A stretch of 64,000 nt of DNA from Fluviicola sp. (GCA_029866325.1 JARWZO010000005.1:1-64000), one strand, 5' to 3'. Numbered from the stretch's first letter, positions 43,526 to 51,178 are shown. Made by a program: numbers and translations. Notes: generated from the letters alone by a model not told the origin.

Positions 43526-44275
43526 TCAGTTCATTTTGAATGTGATCGGCTGGTTATACAGGGAGTTTACTGCTTTTCCAGAAATCTTGCCCGGGGTCCA
43601 CTTAGGCATCAGTTTGATTACCCGAATTGCTTCTTGGTCACATTCAGGGCAATCGACAACACCACGCATAATTTTTGGTTTCGTAATTGCACCATCTTCC
43701 GTAACCATAAACTGTATCCAACATACTCCTTCTAACCCTGCTTCTATTGCTCGTTGCGGATAGTAAAGGTTCGTGGCTAAGTACTGCATCAACTCAGACC
43801 TTCCTCCGGGAAACAGCGGCAACTCCTCTACTTCATTAGGCGCGAATACTTTTTCATTCGGCGATTGCGTTTCTCTATATTTTGATATTGAGAATCCTAT
43901 CGGCAACATAACTTGATTTTCTACATTTTTTGAACCAAGTTTGCCGGGAATCCACTTTGGCATCAAACTCACGGCACGAACTGCTTCCGCATCACATTCA
44001 GAACAACCAGCAATTCCGCGCCTGACAATAATGTTGCTAATCGCTCCATCATTAGCCACAGTAAACACCAAGTAGACGTTCCCTTCTATACCTTCTTCGA
44101 GCGTCATCTTTGGATACACAATGGTTCGCGCCAAAAACGCTTTCAATGAATCCATTCCTCCAGGATACGCGGGGTCGATATTGGGCGTTCCGTAGATTAT
44201 CGTGTCTTGTGCCGATACAGTAAAAGCAAAAAAAAGCAGGAATAATACGTTGGTAACAATTTTCATAAGATTCAT
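43526..44275 (-). CDS. Secreted protein with two TonB-C-type domains
   Basis: 249 aa. The signal peptide MNLMKIVTNVLFLLFFAFTVSAQ is followed by two TonB-C-like domains. Domain 1 (about 30-125) has YPGGMDSLKAFLARTIVYP, GCSECDAEAVRAVSLMPKW; domain 2 (about 150-249) has LFPGGRSELMQYLATNLYYP, DCPECDQEAIRVIKLMPKW. No inner-membrane anchor or proline-rich spacer is present. It is the only two-domain member of the cluster and may have arisen by fusion. Role unknown; periplasmic or surface binding is likely. Confidence 0.8.
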   Translation of the reverse strand: MNLMKIVTNVLFLLFFAFTVSAQDTIIYGTPNIDPAYPGGMDSLKAFLARTIVYPKMTLEEGIEGNVYLVFTVANDGAISNIIVRRGIAGCSECDAEAVRAVSLMPKWIPGKLGSKNVENQVMLPIGFSISKYRETQSPNEKVFAPNEVEELPLFPGGRSELMQYLATNLYYPQRAIEAGLEGVCWIQFMVTEDGAITKPKIMRGVVDCPECDQEAIRVIKLMPKWTPGKISGKAVNSLYNQPITFKMN

Positions 44276-44283
44276 TCTAAAGG

Positions 44284-44694
44284 CTAAAATTTCACCGGCG
44301 AGTTGAAATACGAATTTACAGGTTTTCCATTAACCTTGGCAGGGATAAAATCAGGAAGCAGCTTTACAACACGCATTACTTCTTCGTCGCATTCCGGGCA
44401 ACTAGGGATACCGCGCTTAATTTCAGGAGCAACAACTTTTCCTTCTGCCGAAACAACAAACTGAACGTAGACTTTTCCTGAAACACAAATGTCTGTCAAT
44501 CTTGCCGGGTAGCGAATGTTCTCGGCTAAGAATTTCACTAAGGCTTTATGTCCGCCGGGAAACTCTGCCTGCAAATCACATGCATTAAAAACTTCTTCTT
44601 TATCCGGAACCGCAAGCGCTCCGGTTTTTGGGAGTTCTTGTGACCAAAGCCGAGAACAATATAAGAGGAGAACGAGAACAAAAATTGCTTTCAT
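44284..44694 (-). CDS. Secreted single TonB-C-domain protein
   Basis: 136 aa. The signal MKAIFVLVLLLYCSRLWSQ leads one TonB-C domain (about 45-136): EFPGGHKALVKFLAENIRYP, CVSGKVYVQFVVSAEGKV, SCPECDEEVMRVVKLLPDFIPAKVNGKPV. It keeps the CxxC pair but has PDF in place of the usual PxW. It lies 8 nt from the two-domain member, probably on the same transcript. Confidence 0.8.
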   Translation of the reverse strand: MKAIFVLVLLLYCSRLWSQELPKTGALAVPDKEEVFNACDLQAEFPGGHKALVKFLAENIRYPARLTDICVSGKVYVQFVVSAEGKVVAPEIKRGIPSCPECDEEVMRVVKLLPDFIPAKVNGKPVNSYFNSPVKF

Positions 44695-44705
44695 AAATGA
44701 GGTTG

Positions 44706-45086
44706 TTAATACAAATTGAATTCAAAATACAAATTGAAGTATGTGTTTACTGGCTTACCTGCAACAGTTGCCGGAGTCCAAACGGGTAAATTTTTCATAA
44801 AACGAACGGCTTCCTTGTCGCATTCAGGGCAATTGGGAACCCCTCGAAGTACTTTCACATCTCCGACTGAACCGTCGGTATTTACCGTAAAACTCAAATA
44901 GCATTTGCCATCAATTCCCAAATCAGCTGCTTCTTGCGGATAGTGCATTTGCTCTTTCATCAATGCTCTAAACGCACTCCAACCACCCGGGAATTGAACG
45001 TCTGTTCTCACGATCGTCGAATCGGTTTGAGCCCGACTTTCGAATCCCCAACAAAGACTTAGTAATATGACGATTGTTTTTATCAC
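44706..45086 (-). CDS. Secreted single TonB-C-domain protein
   Basis: 126 aa. The signal MIKTIVILLSLCWGFESRAQ is followed by one domain with QFPGGWSAFRALMKEQMHYPQEAADLGIDGKCYLSFTV and NCPECDKEAVRFMKNLPVWTPATVAGKPV. Paralogue of its neighbours. It is the first of three adjacent minus-strand genes. No anchor. Confidence 0.8.
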   Translation of the reverse strand: MIKTIVILLSLCWGFESRAQTDSTIVRTDVQFPGGWSAFRALMKEQMHYPQEAADLGIDGKCYLSFTVNTDGSVGDVKVLRGVPNCPECDKEAVRFMKNLPVWTPATVAGKPVNTYFNLYFEFNLY

Positions 45087-45179
45087 ACTGCAATATACGT
45101 GCTTGTTCTATTGAGAAAACGCAAATAATGCCAACGGTGAGTTTGTTGTAGTGAAAGTTATCTTCTGAACATCAAACGG

Positions 45180-46658
45180 TTATCTTCCTATTACCAATTG
45201 CGTTGTCATTTGTTCGCCCTGTTGATTTTCCATTGTCAATAAATAAACACCATTTCCAACCGCAGGATCGAGGGTGATTCCAAATCCGTTTACTTGGTTC
45301 ACCAAATTGCTTGTAATCGCTTTTCCGGAAAGATCGGTTACCGACCAATGTGTTATTTCAGTCGACAGTCCACTGATCACAAAAACACCTGTCGCTGATG
45401 GATTTGGAGCCACTGCCAAAGCCGAGAGACTATTCTCGGTTGTTCCGGCTATAGAGCTTACCGTTCCTTTTCTGTAAATCACATCGCCCGACGCGGCATC
45501 TTGGTAAACAATGTGCGCAAATCCATTTTTGTAAACGATATCAGGGTTGGTTTGTACGCCTGTTGTGATGGTATTCACCCGCGCTTTATAATCGGCAAAA
45601 CTGTTGATACTTCCGTTGTTCACTACTGCGCAAAATACTTCCGGATTGGAGGATTCCCTTTCTTCCCACACCATCACCATCGTGTTTCCTTCGCCACTGA
45701 TGCGCGGGTAGTTTTGGCTGCCATTGTTATTGTTGGGCGGAATCGGAGAAGCTTGATTCACCAACGCCAGATTTCCACCCGTAAGATTGCCCGAACCAAT
45801 GTAAATTCGGTAACTACCCGCAGCACTGCTAGCCGAAACCATAAATAAACTATCACCGATGATTATTCCGTGAGGTCCGGTTGAAGGACACGATGTAATA
45901 AACCAACCCAATTCTTCCATATCAGTTGCGGTAGGGAAAGTTGTGCCACCATCGGTTGAACGAACCGCATGAATGTCGCGAATATTGTTTTCGTTGTTTC
46001 TAAAAAGCAAGAGTTGATTGGTACCATCGGTTACCATTTCTGCAGGACAACAATCGCAGGCCTCGCCGGTAACGGTTGAAGAAGCAACAACGCGCTGACC
46101 GTAAGTCAATCCTGCATCGGGCGATTGCGCCACCACATAGCGCGGATTTCCGTTCTGCCCGTCGAAAATCATGTAATCGACAATCGGATTTCCGTTGGCA
46201 GCGATGGTCAATGCCGGAAGAAATGTTCTTCCCGTTTCGTGATCATCAACACGAATGGTGTCTGAAAATGTAAGACCACCATCGGTTGAACGTACAGCAT
46301 AGATGTTTCCTTCGTCGAACGGCAACGCTTTAAACACCGCGATAATCGTATCGCCTTTGGCAGCAATGTCCGGACCGGTCCAATTGGCTAAGTAAGTTCC
46401 CAGGTTAGCCGGCAAAATATCGACCGGAGTTCCAAACGTTCCGGCATTTCCGGTAGTGACAAACAAGCGGCCCGTTCCGTTTTTACCGAAGAGCACAATT
46501 GGTTCGTCGTTGGTAGTCAATGCCAATCGTGGACGTATATTTCCGTAGGTTGCACCATCGGCAACGCTGATTTCTGGTCCCCAATTGATGGTTTGTTGCG
46601 CGAATGAGCTCAGGGAAAAGAGCAAAATGGCTGGTAAACTGGTAAAATAATGGTTCAT
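45180..46658 (-). CDS. BNR/Asp-box (sialidase-fold) T9SS cargo
   Basis: 492 aa. A signal peptide (MNHYFTSLPAILLFSLSSFAQ) precedes a six-bladed-propeller region with Asp-box repeats (RSTDGGLTFSD, SPDAGLTYGQ, RSTDGGTTFPT). The cysteine group GEACDCCPAEM resembles secreted exo-alpha-sialidase-like proteins. The sialidase arginine triad cannot be confirmed, so an enzymatic role is doubtful. The C-terminal 80 residues (ALAVAPNPSATGVFVIS ... NGVYLLTME) are a T9SS type A sorting domain. It interrupts the run of TonB-C genes. Confidence 0.85.
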   Translation of the reverse strand: MNHYFTSLPAILLFSLSSFAQQTINWGPEISVADGATYGNIRPRLALTTNDEPIVLFGKNGTGRLFVTTGNAGTFGTPVDILPANLGTYLANWTGPDIAAKGDTIIAVFKALPFDEGNIYAVRSTDGGLTFSDTIRVDDHETGRTFLPALTIAANGNPIVDYMIFDGQNGNPRYVVAQSPDAGLTYGQRVVASSTVTGEACDCCPAEMVTDGTNQLLLFRNNENNIRDIHAVRSTDGGTTFPTATDMEELGWFITSCPSTGPHGIIIGDSLFMVSASSAAGSYRIYIGSGNLTGGNLALVNQASPIPPNNNNGSQNYPRISGEGNTMVMVWEERESSNPEVFCAVVNNGSINSFADYKARVNTITTGVQTNPDIVYKNGFAHIVYQDAASGDVIYRKGTVSSIAGTTENSLSALAVAPNPSATGVFVISGLSTEITHWSVTDLSGKAITSNLVNQVNGFGITLDPAVGNGVYLLTMENQQGEQMTTQLVIGR

Positions 46659-46681
46659 GGTATGTGTGTGTTAGTTGTGTT

Positions 46682-47134
46682 TCAGTTTGGTTTAAATGTA
46701 ACAGGCAGATTAAAATTTGATCGAACGGGTTTCCCTTCTACTTCTCCCGGTTTCCATTTGGGCATTAATCCAATCACGCGCAACGCTTCGGCGTCACATT
46801 CAGGGCAGTCGGGGACACCACGCATTATCTTGGCATTGGTGACGGTTCCGTCTGTTTCTACAACAAATTGGAGATAGCACCTCCCACCAATTTTAAGTTT
46901 CTTAGCCCTTTCGGGGTATTGGATAGTGGTAGCGAGGTAGTTAAACAACCCTTCTCTTCCTCCTGGAAATTCAGCGGCCACATCCACAAGCGGAAACACA
47001 TAATTGGAATCGGGGGCATCCGGATCAGTTTCTAGCATGGGATCAGGCATTGCTAATGCGGGTTCTTGTGTCTCTTGCGACCAACTGGTCGCTGTTAGAA
47101 GAAGGGTTGTTAATAAAAGGATTATACTTTTCAT
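46682..47134 (-). CDS. Secreted single TonB-C-domain protein
   Basis: 150 aa. The signal MKSIILLLTTLLLTATSWSQ is followed by an acidic linker (ETDPDAPDSNYVFPLVD) and one domain: EFPGGREGLFNYLATTIQYPERAKKLKIGGRCYLQFVVETDGTV, DCPECDAEALRVIGLMPKWKPGEVEGKPV. Close paralogue of the genes on both sides, 8 nt from the next one. Confidence 0.8.
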   Translation of the reverse strand: MKSIILLLTTLLLTATSWSQETQEPALAMPDPMLETDPDAPDSNYVFPLVDVAAEFPGGREGLFNYLATTIQYPERAKKLKIGGRCYLQFVVETDGTVTNAKIMRGVPDCPECDAEALRVIGLMPKWKPGEVEGKPVRSNFNLPVTFKPN

Positions 47135-47142
47135 ATTGTTCG

Positions 47143-47562
47143 TTAATCAGGTTTAAAGGCAATTGGTAAAGGGAAGAATGATCTCACAACTTTTCCGTTT
47201 ACTTTGGCAGGTTTCCATTTGGGCATGCTTTGAATGACGTGTAGTGCCTCTGCATCACATTCCGGACAATCTGTGAGTCCACGAAAAATTTTAAGGTCTG
47301 TAATGGTGCCGTCTTTTTCAATCGTAAACTGTGCATAACTATGTCCGCCAATTTTTCCGCTTATTACAGATTCAGGGCGAATTAGGTTGGTTTTTATATA
47401 CTGTTTCATTGCTTTGATTCCGCCTGGGAATTCGGCTGGCTCATCAACGAATCGATGAACAATGTTTGAATCTTCAAGCACAGGAGGAAGTATTTCTTTC
47501 TGCGCAAATGTGCTTAGCGAAAGAAGTGAAACAACTAACAAACTGATAAAATAATGACTCAT
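47143..47562 (-). CDS. Secreted single TonB-C-domain protein
   Basis: 139 aa. The signal MSHYFISLLVVSLLSLSTFAQ resembles that of the BNR protein nearby. The domain runs EFPGGIKAMKQYIKTNLIRPESVISGKIGGHSYAQFTIEKDGTI, DCPECDAEALHVIQSMPKWKPAKVNGKVV. It keeps the CPEC pair. Probably co-transcribed with its neighbours (8- and 11-nt gaps). Confidence 0.8.
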   Translation of the reverse strand: MSHYFISLLVVSLLSLSTFAQKEILPPVLEDSNIVHRFVDEPAEFPGGIKAMKQYIKTNLIRPESVISGKIGGHSYAQFTIEKDGTITDLKIFRGLTDCPECDAEALHVIQSMPKWKPAKVNGKVVRSFFPLPIAFKPD

Positions 47563-47573
47563 TTGCTTAAACG

Positions 47574-47957
47574 TTATTGCAATTTAAATATCAATGGAAG
47601 ATTAAAGTATGAATCAACGGCTATTCCATTGACTTTTCCGGGAATCCATGGAGGCATAATACGTATTAATCGCAAAGCTTCTTGATCACATTCAGGACAA
47701 TCTATTATACCTCTTTTGACTACTAAAGAATCTATGCTTCCGTTTTTCCGAACTACAAATTGTAAATAACATTTCCCTTCTAAAGCTAGTTCAAGTGCTC
47801 TTTGAGGGTATTGAAGATTGGTTTTCAAGAATTTTCTTAACTCCACCGTCCCACCAGGAAACATGGCCGGCTCCTCTACCTGTATAGTCACCCCATCTTG
47901 CGACCAAGAATGAAGAACTACACTAAAAAGGAATATTAGAATAATCGACGCTTTCAT
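47574..47957 (-). CDS. Secreted single TonB-C-domain protein
   Basis: 127 aa. The signal MKASIILIFLFSVVLHSWSQ leads straight into one domain: MFPGGTVELRKFLKTNLQYPQRALELALEGKCYLQFVVRKNGSI, DCPECDQEALRLIRIMPPWIPGKVNGIAV. It is the first gene of the cluster on the minus strand and lies 26 nt from the WYL regulator gene, whose transcript may read into it. Confidence 0.8.
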   Translation of the reverse strand: MKASIILIFLFSVVLHSWSQDGVTIQVEEPAMFPGGTVELRKFLKTNLQYPQRALELALEGKCYLQFVVRKNGSIDSLVVKRGIIDCPECDQEALRLIRIMPPWIPGKVNGIAVDSYFNLPLIFKLQ

Positions 47958-47983
47958 AAGTACCTCAAATATAACAGCTATTC

Positions 47984-49009
47984 TTAATCCGTATCCTGCT
48001 TTTTATTGTACAGTCGTGCTGCTTTAGTAATCCGTCGGCGGATCATGGATCGGAGGTATTTGGGTGAAAGCACTTCTAGCGTTTCACCAAACGCCAGTAA
48101 TTCCTTTTCCAGTTCCATGTTCAATACCACATTGATGCTGAAAATGGTTCCGTTGTGGTCGGCAGCCAATACCTTTTGTGAAGCATGAAGCGGTTTGGTC
48201 ACTATATATGGAGCGTGTTTCGCTTCTACTCTGAATTTCACTGTTTCAGTGGGTTGGTTTAATCGTTTCGTTACACCAATCACGTTTTCGAAATAGCGAT
48301 GTACATGAAAGGGTGCATCTTTGAAGCGTTCCTGCGGCAATTCACGGATTTCCTTTACACGGTCGAGCGCCAAAATCAGTTCGTCGGGTTTGTCTTTGCG
48401 CATACAGAGTACAAACCAGCGGTTGCGAAATTCCTTCAGCAAATAAGGATACACGATAAATTGTGATGGTTGTCGGGCTTTAAACGATTGATAAGTAATC
48501 TCTACCACCATTTTCTTTTGCACCGCTTTCAGCAACGGGTCGATGTGATTTAAACCGATCAGCAATTCGTTTTTCTCCAAATCCAGGTAAGAAACACCTT
48601 TGTTTTTCTGACTGATGACCTTGTTCTCCAACTTGGCAATCATTTCCTGCATTTCGGTGAAATACCCAAATCCTTTGAATTGCTTCAGCACGTTTACCAC
48701 TTCGTTGAGCGTCCCCAAATCGTGTTGACTCAACGGAATATTGGTGATGCTGTAATTTTTGTCTTCGTAGGTATAAAACTTTTTGTCGGTCACAATAATC
48801 GGTGCGTTGTAGCCCAATTTCTCACTGCGCATGGTTTGCAGATCGAGCTGAACGGTGCGCAGCGAAACACCTTTGGTAATGCCTTCAAATTCGTACAAAG
48901 CGTCTGAACAGGCTTCCACCAGATCTTCCAACGTCCACTTTCGGAAGCGGTTTTGCAAACACGCATCGATGGTTTTGTAACGCAAAAGAGCCATTTTATT
49001 GATCGGCAT
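47984..49009 (-). CDS. WYL-domain transcriptional regulator of the RNA-repair locus
   Basis: 341 aa. I chose the start MPINKMALLRYKTIDACL; a frame from 49135 runs through operator-like DNA and is rejected. The N-terminal part (1-85) is a winged helix-turn-helix (TLEDLVEACSDALYEFEGITKGVSLRTVQLDLQTMRS). A WYL domain (about 150-240: VEITYQSFKARQPSQFIVYPYLLKEFRNRWFVLCMRK) and a C-terminal WCX-type extension follow. WYL domains bind nucleic acids or nucleotides and tune DNA binding. It is divergent from the tRNA-like RNA, slipin and rtcB genes, which it probably controls through the ACTACGCA sites. Confidence 0.88.
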   Translation of the reverse strand: MPINKMALLRYKTIDACLQNRFRKWTLEDLVEACSDALYEFEGITKGVSLRTVQLDLQTMRSEKLGYNAPIIVTDKKFYTYEDKNYSITNIPLSQHDLGTLNEVVNVLKQFKGFGYFTEMQEMIAKLENKVISQKNKGVSYLDLEKNELLIGLNHIDPLLKAVQKKMVVEITYQSFKARQPSQFIVYPYLLKEFRNRWFVLCMRKDKPDELILALDRVKEIRELPQERFKDAPFHVHRYFENVIGVTKRLNQPTETVKFRVEAKHAPYIVTKPLHASQKVLAADHNGTIFSINVVLNMELEKELLAFGETLEVLSPKYLRSMIRRRITKAARLYNKKQDTD

Positions 49010-49081
49010 ATCGCTGTTTTTCGAGCTGTTTACGCAAAACAGCATGGTTTTCACTTCCGAAACTACGCATTTTTTGTTTTC

Positions 49082-49104
49082 ACTACGCACTCTTTTTGCG
49101 TAGT
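49082..49104. promoter_or_regulatory. Operator-like inverted repeat, site 1
   Basis: ACTACGCA-N7-TGCGTAGT, perfect 8-nt arms, 73 nt upstream of the regulator start. An extra half site ACTACGCA lies at 49062-49069 and a weaker TTTACGCA at 49029. Confidence 0.65.
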
Positions 49105-49181
49105 TGTGACGCTTTGATTCGAAATGAACGGACAAAATACCTGTTTGTCAGATAATTAAAACTTTTTTCGATTATTATTTT

Positions 49182-49204
49182 ACTACGCAGTTCATTTGCG
49201 CAGT
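49182..49204. promoter_or_regulatory. Operator-like inverted repeat, site 2
   Basis: ACTACGCA-N7-TGCGCAGT, one mismatch to site 1 with the same 7-nt spacer, exactly 100 bp away. The pair lies in the divergent region and fits binding of a dimeric WYL regulator at two sites. Confidence 0.62.
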
Positions 49205-49296
49205 GGTGCTACAACTTTGTCTCATCCAAAAGAGGAAAACGTTCTTTGAATTTTAAATAGATAAGGCTGGCTAGAAAGTCAGTCTACAGAAATATT

Positions 49297-49419
49297 GAAG
49301 GGTCTTAAAAGTGAATAAATGCAAGGCGTTGAGGATGAGATGGCGTGAGTTTACAGATGTAAATGACCAACGTCGAATTCCGAAAACAACGAAGCAGTTG
49401 TTCACCTTTTAGGCCCTTC
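49297..49419. repeat. 123-bp palindromic repeat element
   Basis: The left end GAAGGGTCTTAAAAGTGAA is an imperfect complement of the right end (TTCACCTTTTAGGCCCTTC). The centre has GTTTACA-GA-TGTAAAT. Part of the right half recurs at 32819. It is probably a dispersed REP/MITE-like sequence, although here it would be transcribed as part of the RNA leader. Confidence 0.5.
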
Positions 49420-49560
49420 CACAAGCTTCATCAAAAATGAAGATCGGTGTTACAACGACTTGATCTGCCAAGTTGCCGGTTTTACAGAGCCGCATAGCGC
49501 TTTCGGTTTACCAACAAGTGTCCTGCAACAAGCACGTATAACATCTCTAACGCGTAAGTC

Positions 49561-49620
49561 GTGGGTTCGATTCCCGCTTCTGTCTCCGGACAGAATAGTT
49601 CAGTAGGTAAGAACAACGTT
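49561..49620 (+). ncRNA. Permuted tRNA-like module A
   Basis: In order: a T arm GTGGG-TTCGATT-CCCGC (49561-49577), an acceptor-like stem TTCTGTC/GACAGAA closed by TCCG (49578-49595), the linker TA, and a D arm GTTC-AGTAGGTAA-GAAC (49598-49614). The 3' half of a tRNA thus precedes the 5' half and the acceptor end is sealed by a loop. This cannot be aminoacylated and resembles the tRNA-mimic part of bacterial Y RNAs such as YrlA. An AACG upstream (49549-49552) can pair with CGTT (49617-49620) as an anticodon-stem analogue. Confidence 0.65.
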
Positions 49621-49628
49621 TATTTCTC

Positions 49629-49720
49629 GCAGGTTCGAATCCTGCCTCATAATGGGTATGAGTGGCTGAGTGGTTAAAAGCAATCAACTGTTAATTGATC
49701 GAAAGTAGTGGTGATCTACT
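49629..49720 (+). ncRNA. Permuted tRNA-like module B with Asn-type anticodon hairpin
   Basis: T arm GCAGG-TTCGAAT-CCTGC (49629-49645), acceptor-like stem CTCATA/TATGAG with loop ATGGG (49646-49662), D arm GCT...AGC (49665-49681), then an anticodon-like arm ATCAA-CTGTTAA-TTGAT (49683-49699) that displays GTT. A further T-arm-shaped hairpin follows, AGTAG-TGGTGAT-CTACT (49704-49720). The T loops of A and B both fit TTCRANN. A conventional tRNA fold fails because the downstream sequence offers only about 4 bp for an acceptor stem. Confidence 0.62.
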
Positions 49721-49738
49721 CAAAAAGTACCAAAAAGC

Positions 49739-49913
49739 AATCAACAGGTGTCTTTGTTGACCTTTCCCTAGGAAAGTAAGACCGTTTGATGTGGCCGAAC
49801 AAGGTGGATACCGCTTATGGACGTAGGAAAAGGAGAGCAAACGAGCTTCCGTATTCCAACCGAAGGAAACTCAAACCGCGTTCCGCACACCTTGAATGAG
49901 ACAGCTGTTGATT
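49739..49913 (+). ncRNA. Third structured RNA, closed by a 15-nt helix
   Basis: AATCAACAGGTGTCT (49739-49753) pairs with AGACAGCTGTTGATT (49899-49913) with one mismatch. Inside are CTTTCC-CTA-GGAAAG (about 49761-49776) and CAAGGTG (49800-49806) with CACCTTG (49888-49894). No reading frame. It matches no RNA family I know. It ends 50 nt before the slipin ATG, so it is a leader structure or a processed small RNA. Confidence 0.5.
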
Positions 49914-49962
49914 TTGAAATAACGCCTCAGGCGAACATAATTTAAACTTAAAAACAAACGAT

Positions 49963-51066
49963 ATGAAACGAGTAATCATCGCAAAACACCAACGAGGTTT
50001 GGTATTTGAAAACGGAAATTTGGTGAATGTATTAACAGAAGGTAACTACTGGCCGGGTTTTTCGAAAACCGTTGAAACGGTTTCGGTATTCACCAAAATG
50101 CCCCAAACTGTTGCCACCGATGTGTATTTGTCGGTAGATGTATTCGCTCAGGCGGTAGACGTATTCCGAGTGAAAGCCAACGAAATGGTCTTGCACTTCG
50201 AGGCGGGGATTTTCAAACAAGTGTTGACCAAAGGAACACACGTTTTCTGGAAATCGTTTGTTGAAAATACGTTTGAAATTATTGACTTGAACGAAACAAC
50301 AATCCCGGCTTCCGTTGATAAAACACTATTGGTATTGCCGGAAATCGTGCCATTCGTTCGGGTCTACAAAGTGGAATCGTTCCAGCAAGGGTTGCAATTC
50401 ATCAACGGAAACTTTGTGGGTATGTTGGAACCGGGAACGTACCACTTCTGGAAAAACACAACCGAGATCGAGGTGAAAACCGTGGATTTGCGTTCGGTGC
50501 AGTTTGAGGTCTTGGGTCAGGAAATTTTAACCAAAGATAAAACGGCATTGCGGGTCAATTTCGCCATCCAGTTCAAAGTAACCGACCCGATCAAAGCGGT
50601 GATCGAAAACAAAGATTTCGAGAAACAATTGTACGTGGATTTGCAGTTGGTCTTGCGTGAAATCATCGGTGCGGCAACGTTGGATGAATTGTTGGAAAAC
50701 AAATTGACCTTGACCGAACAAGTGATTGAAGGTTCAAAAGCCAAAGTAGCCAACTTGGGGGTGGAAATTTCGGAAGGCGGTATCAAAGACATCATTTTGC
50801 CTGGCGAAGTGAAAGACATCTTGAACCGTGTGTTAGTCGCAGAAAAACAAGCACAAGCCAACATGATCATGCGTCGTGAAGAAACAGCTTCGACTCGAAA
50901 CTTGTTGAACACCGCCAAATTGATGGAAGACAACGCAATGTTGTTCAAATTAAAAGAAATGGAATTTGTGGAGAAAATCGCGGAAAAAATCTCCGATATC
51001 TCGATCACTTCCGGCGACGGAGTAGCGAATCAATTGAAAACATTGTTTGCGCCGTCGAAACAATAG
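49963..51066 (+). CDS. Slipin (SPFH/band-7) of the RtcB operon
   Basis: 367 aa. It opens MKRVIIAKHQRGLVFENGNLVNVLTEGNYWPGF and contains the SPFH core (EVKTVDLRSVQFEVLGQEILTKDKTALRVNFAIQFKVTDPIKAVIENKD ... LVLREIIGAATLDELLENK) and a C-terminal coiled coil (VAEKQAQANMIMRREETASTRNLLNTAKLMEDN). Unlike membrane stomatins it has no N-terminal hydrophobic hairpin, so it is probably soluble or peripherally bound. Slipins of this type are often found beside rtcB in RNA-repair loci. It has a long leader containing tRNA-like RNAs, and a terminator separates it from rtcB. Confidence 0.88.
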   Translation: MKRVIIAKHQRGLVFENGNLVNVLTEGNYWPGFSKTVETVSVFTKMPQTVATDVYLSVDVFAQAVDVFRVKANEMVLHFEAGIFKQVLTKGTHVFWKSFVENTFEIIDLNETTIPASVDKTLLVLPEIVPFVRVYKVESFQQGLQFINGNFVGMLEPGTYHFWKNTTEIEVKTVDLRSVQFEVLGQEILTKDKTALRVNFAIQFKVTDPIKAVIENKDFEKQLYVDLQLVLREIIGAATLDELLENKLTLTEQVIEGSKAKVANLGVEISEGGIKDIILPGEVKDILNRVLVAEKQAQANMIMRREETASTRNLLNTAKLMEDNAMLFKLKEMEFVEKIAEKISDISITSGDGVANQLKTLFAPSKQ

Positions 51067-51122
51067 AAAAGCATCGTCACCTGAATCATGACGAATTTCA
51101 CGCCACCAGTGAAAGTAACTAC

Positions 51123-51156
51123 CTGCCGGTGGTGGATGGGTCCGGCAGGTTTTTAG
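51123..51156 (+). terminator. Intrinsic terminator between slipin and rtcB
   Basis: ACCTGCCGG pairs with CCGGCAGGT (9 bp) around a 12-nt loop, followed by TTTTT. It would lower rtcB expression relative to slipin unless it is read through. Confidence 0.8.
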
Positions 51157-51178
51157 GAAAACACTTATTTTAGAAACC

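Noticed and set aside
49010..49135. N-terminal extension of the WYL regulator
   Set aside because: The frame is open but runs through the inverted repeat ACTACGCA-N7-TGCGTAGT, and the added residues are not typical of the family.
49196..49220. Sigma54-type promoter before the rtcB leader (TGGTGC...TTTGT)
   Set aside because: The spacing is one base off and the essential GC at -12 is missing.
49561..49720. Conventional tRNA genes (Asn GTT and one more)
   Set aside because: T loops and a GTT anticodon arm are present, but the acceptor strands pair with the preceding, not the following, sequence, and only 14 nt lie between the D arm of A and the T arm of B, too short for an anticodon arm.
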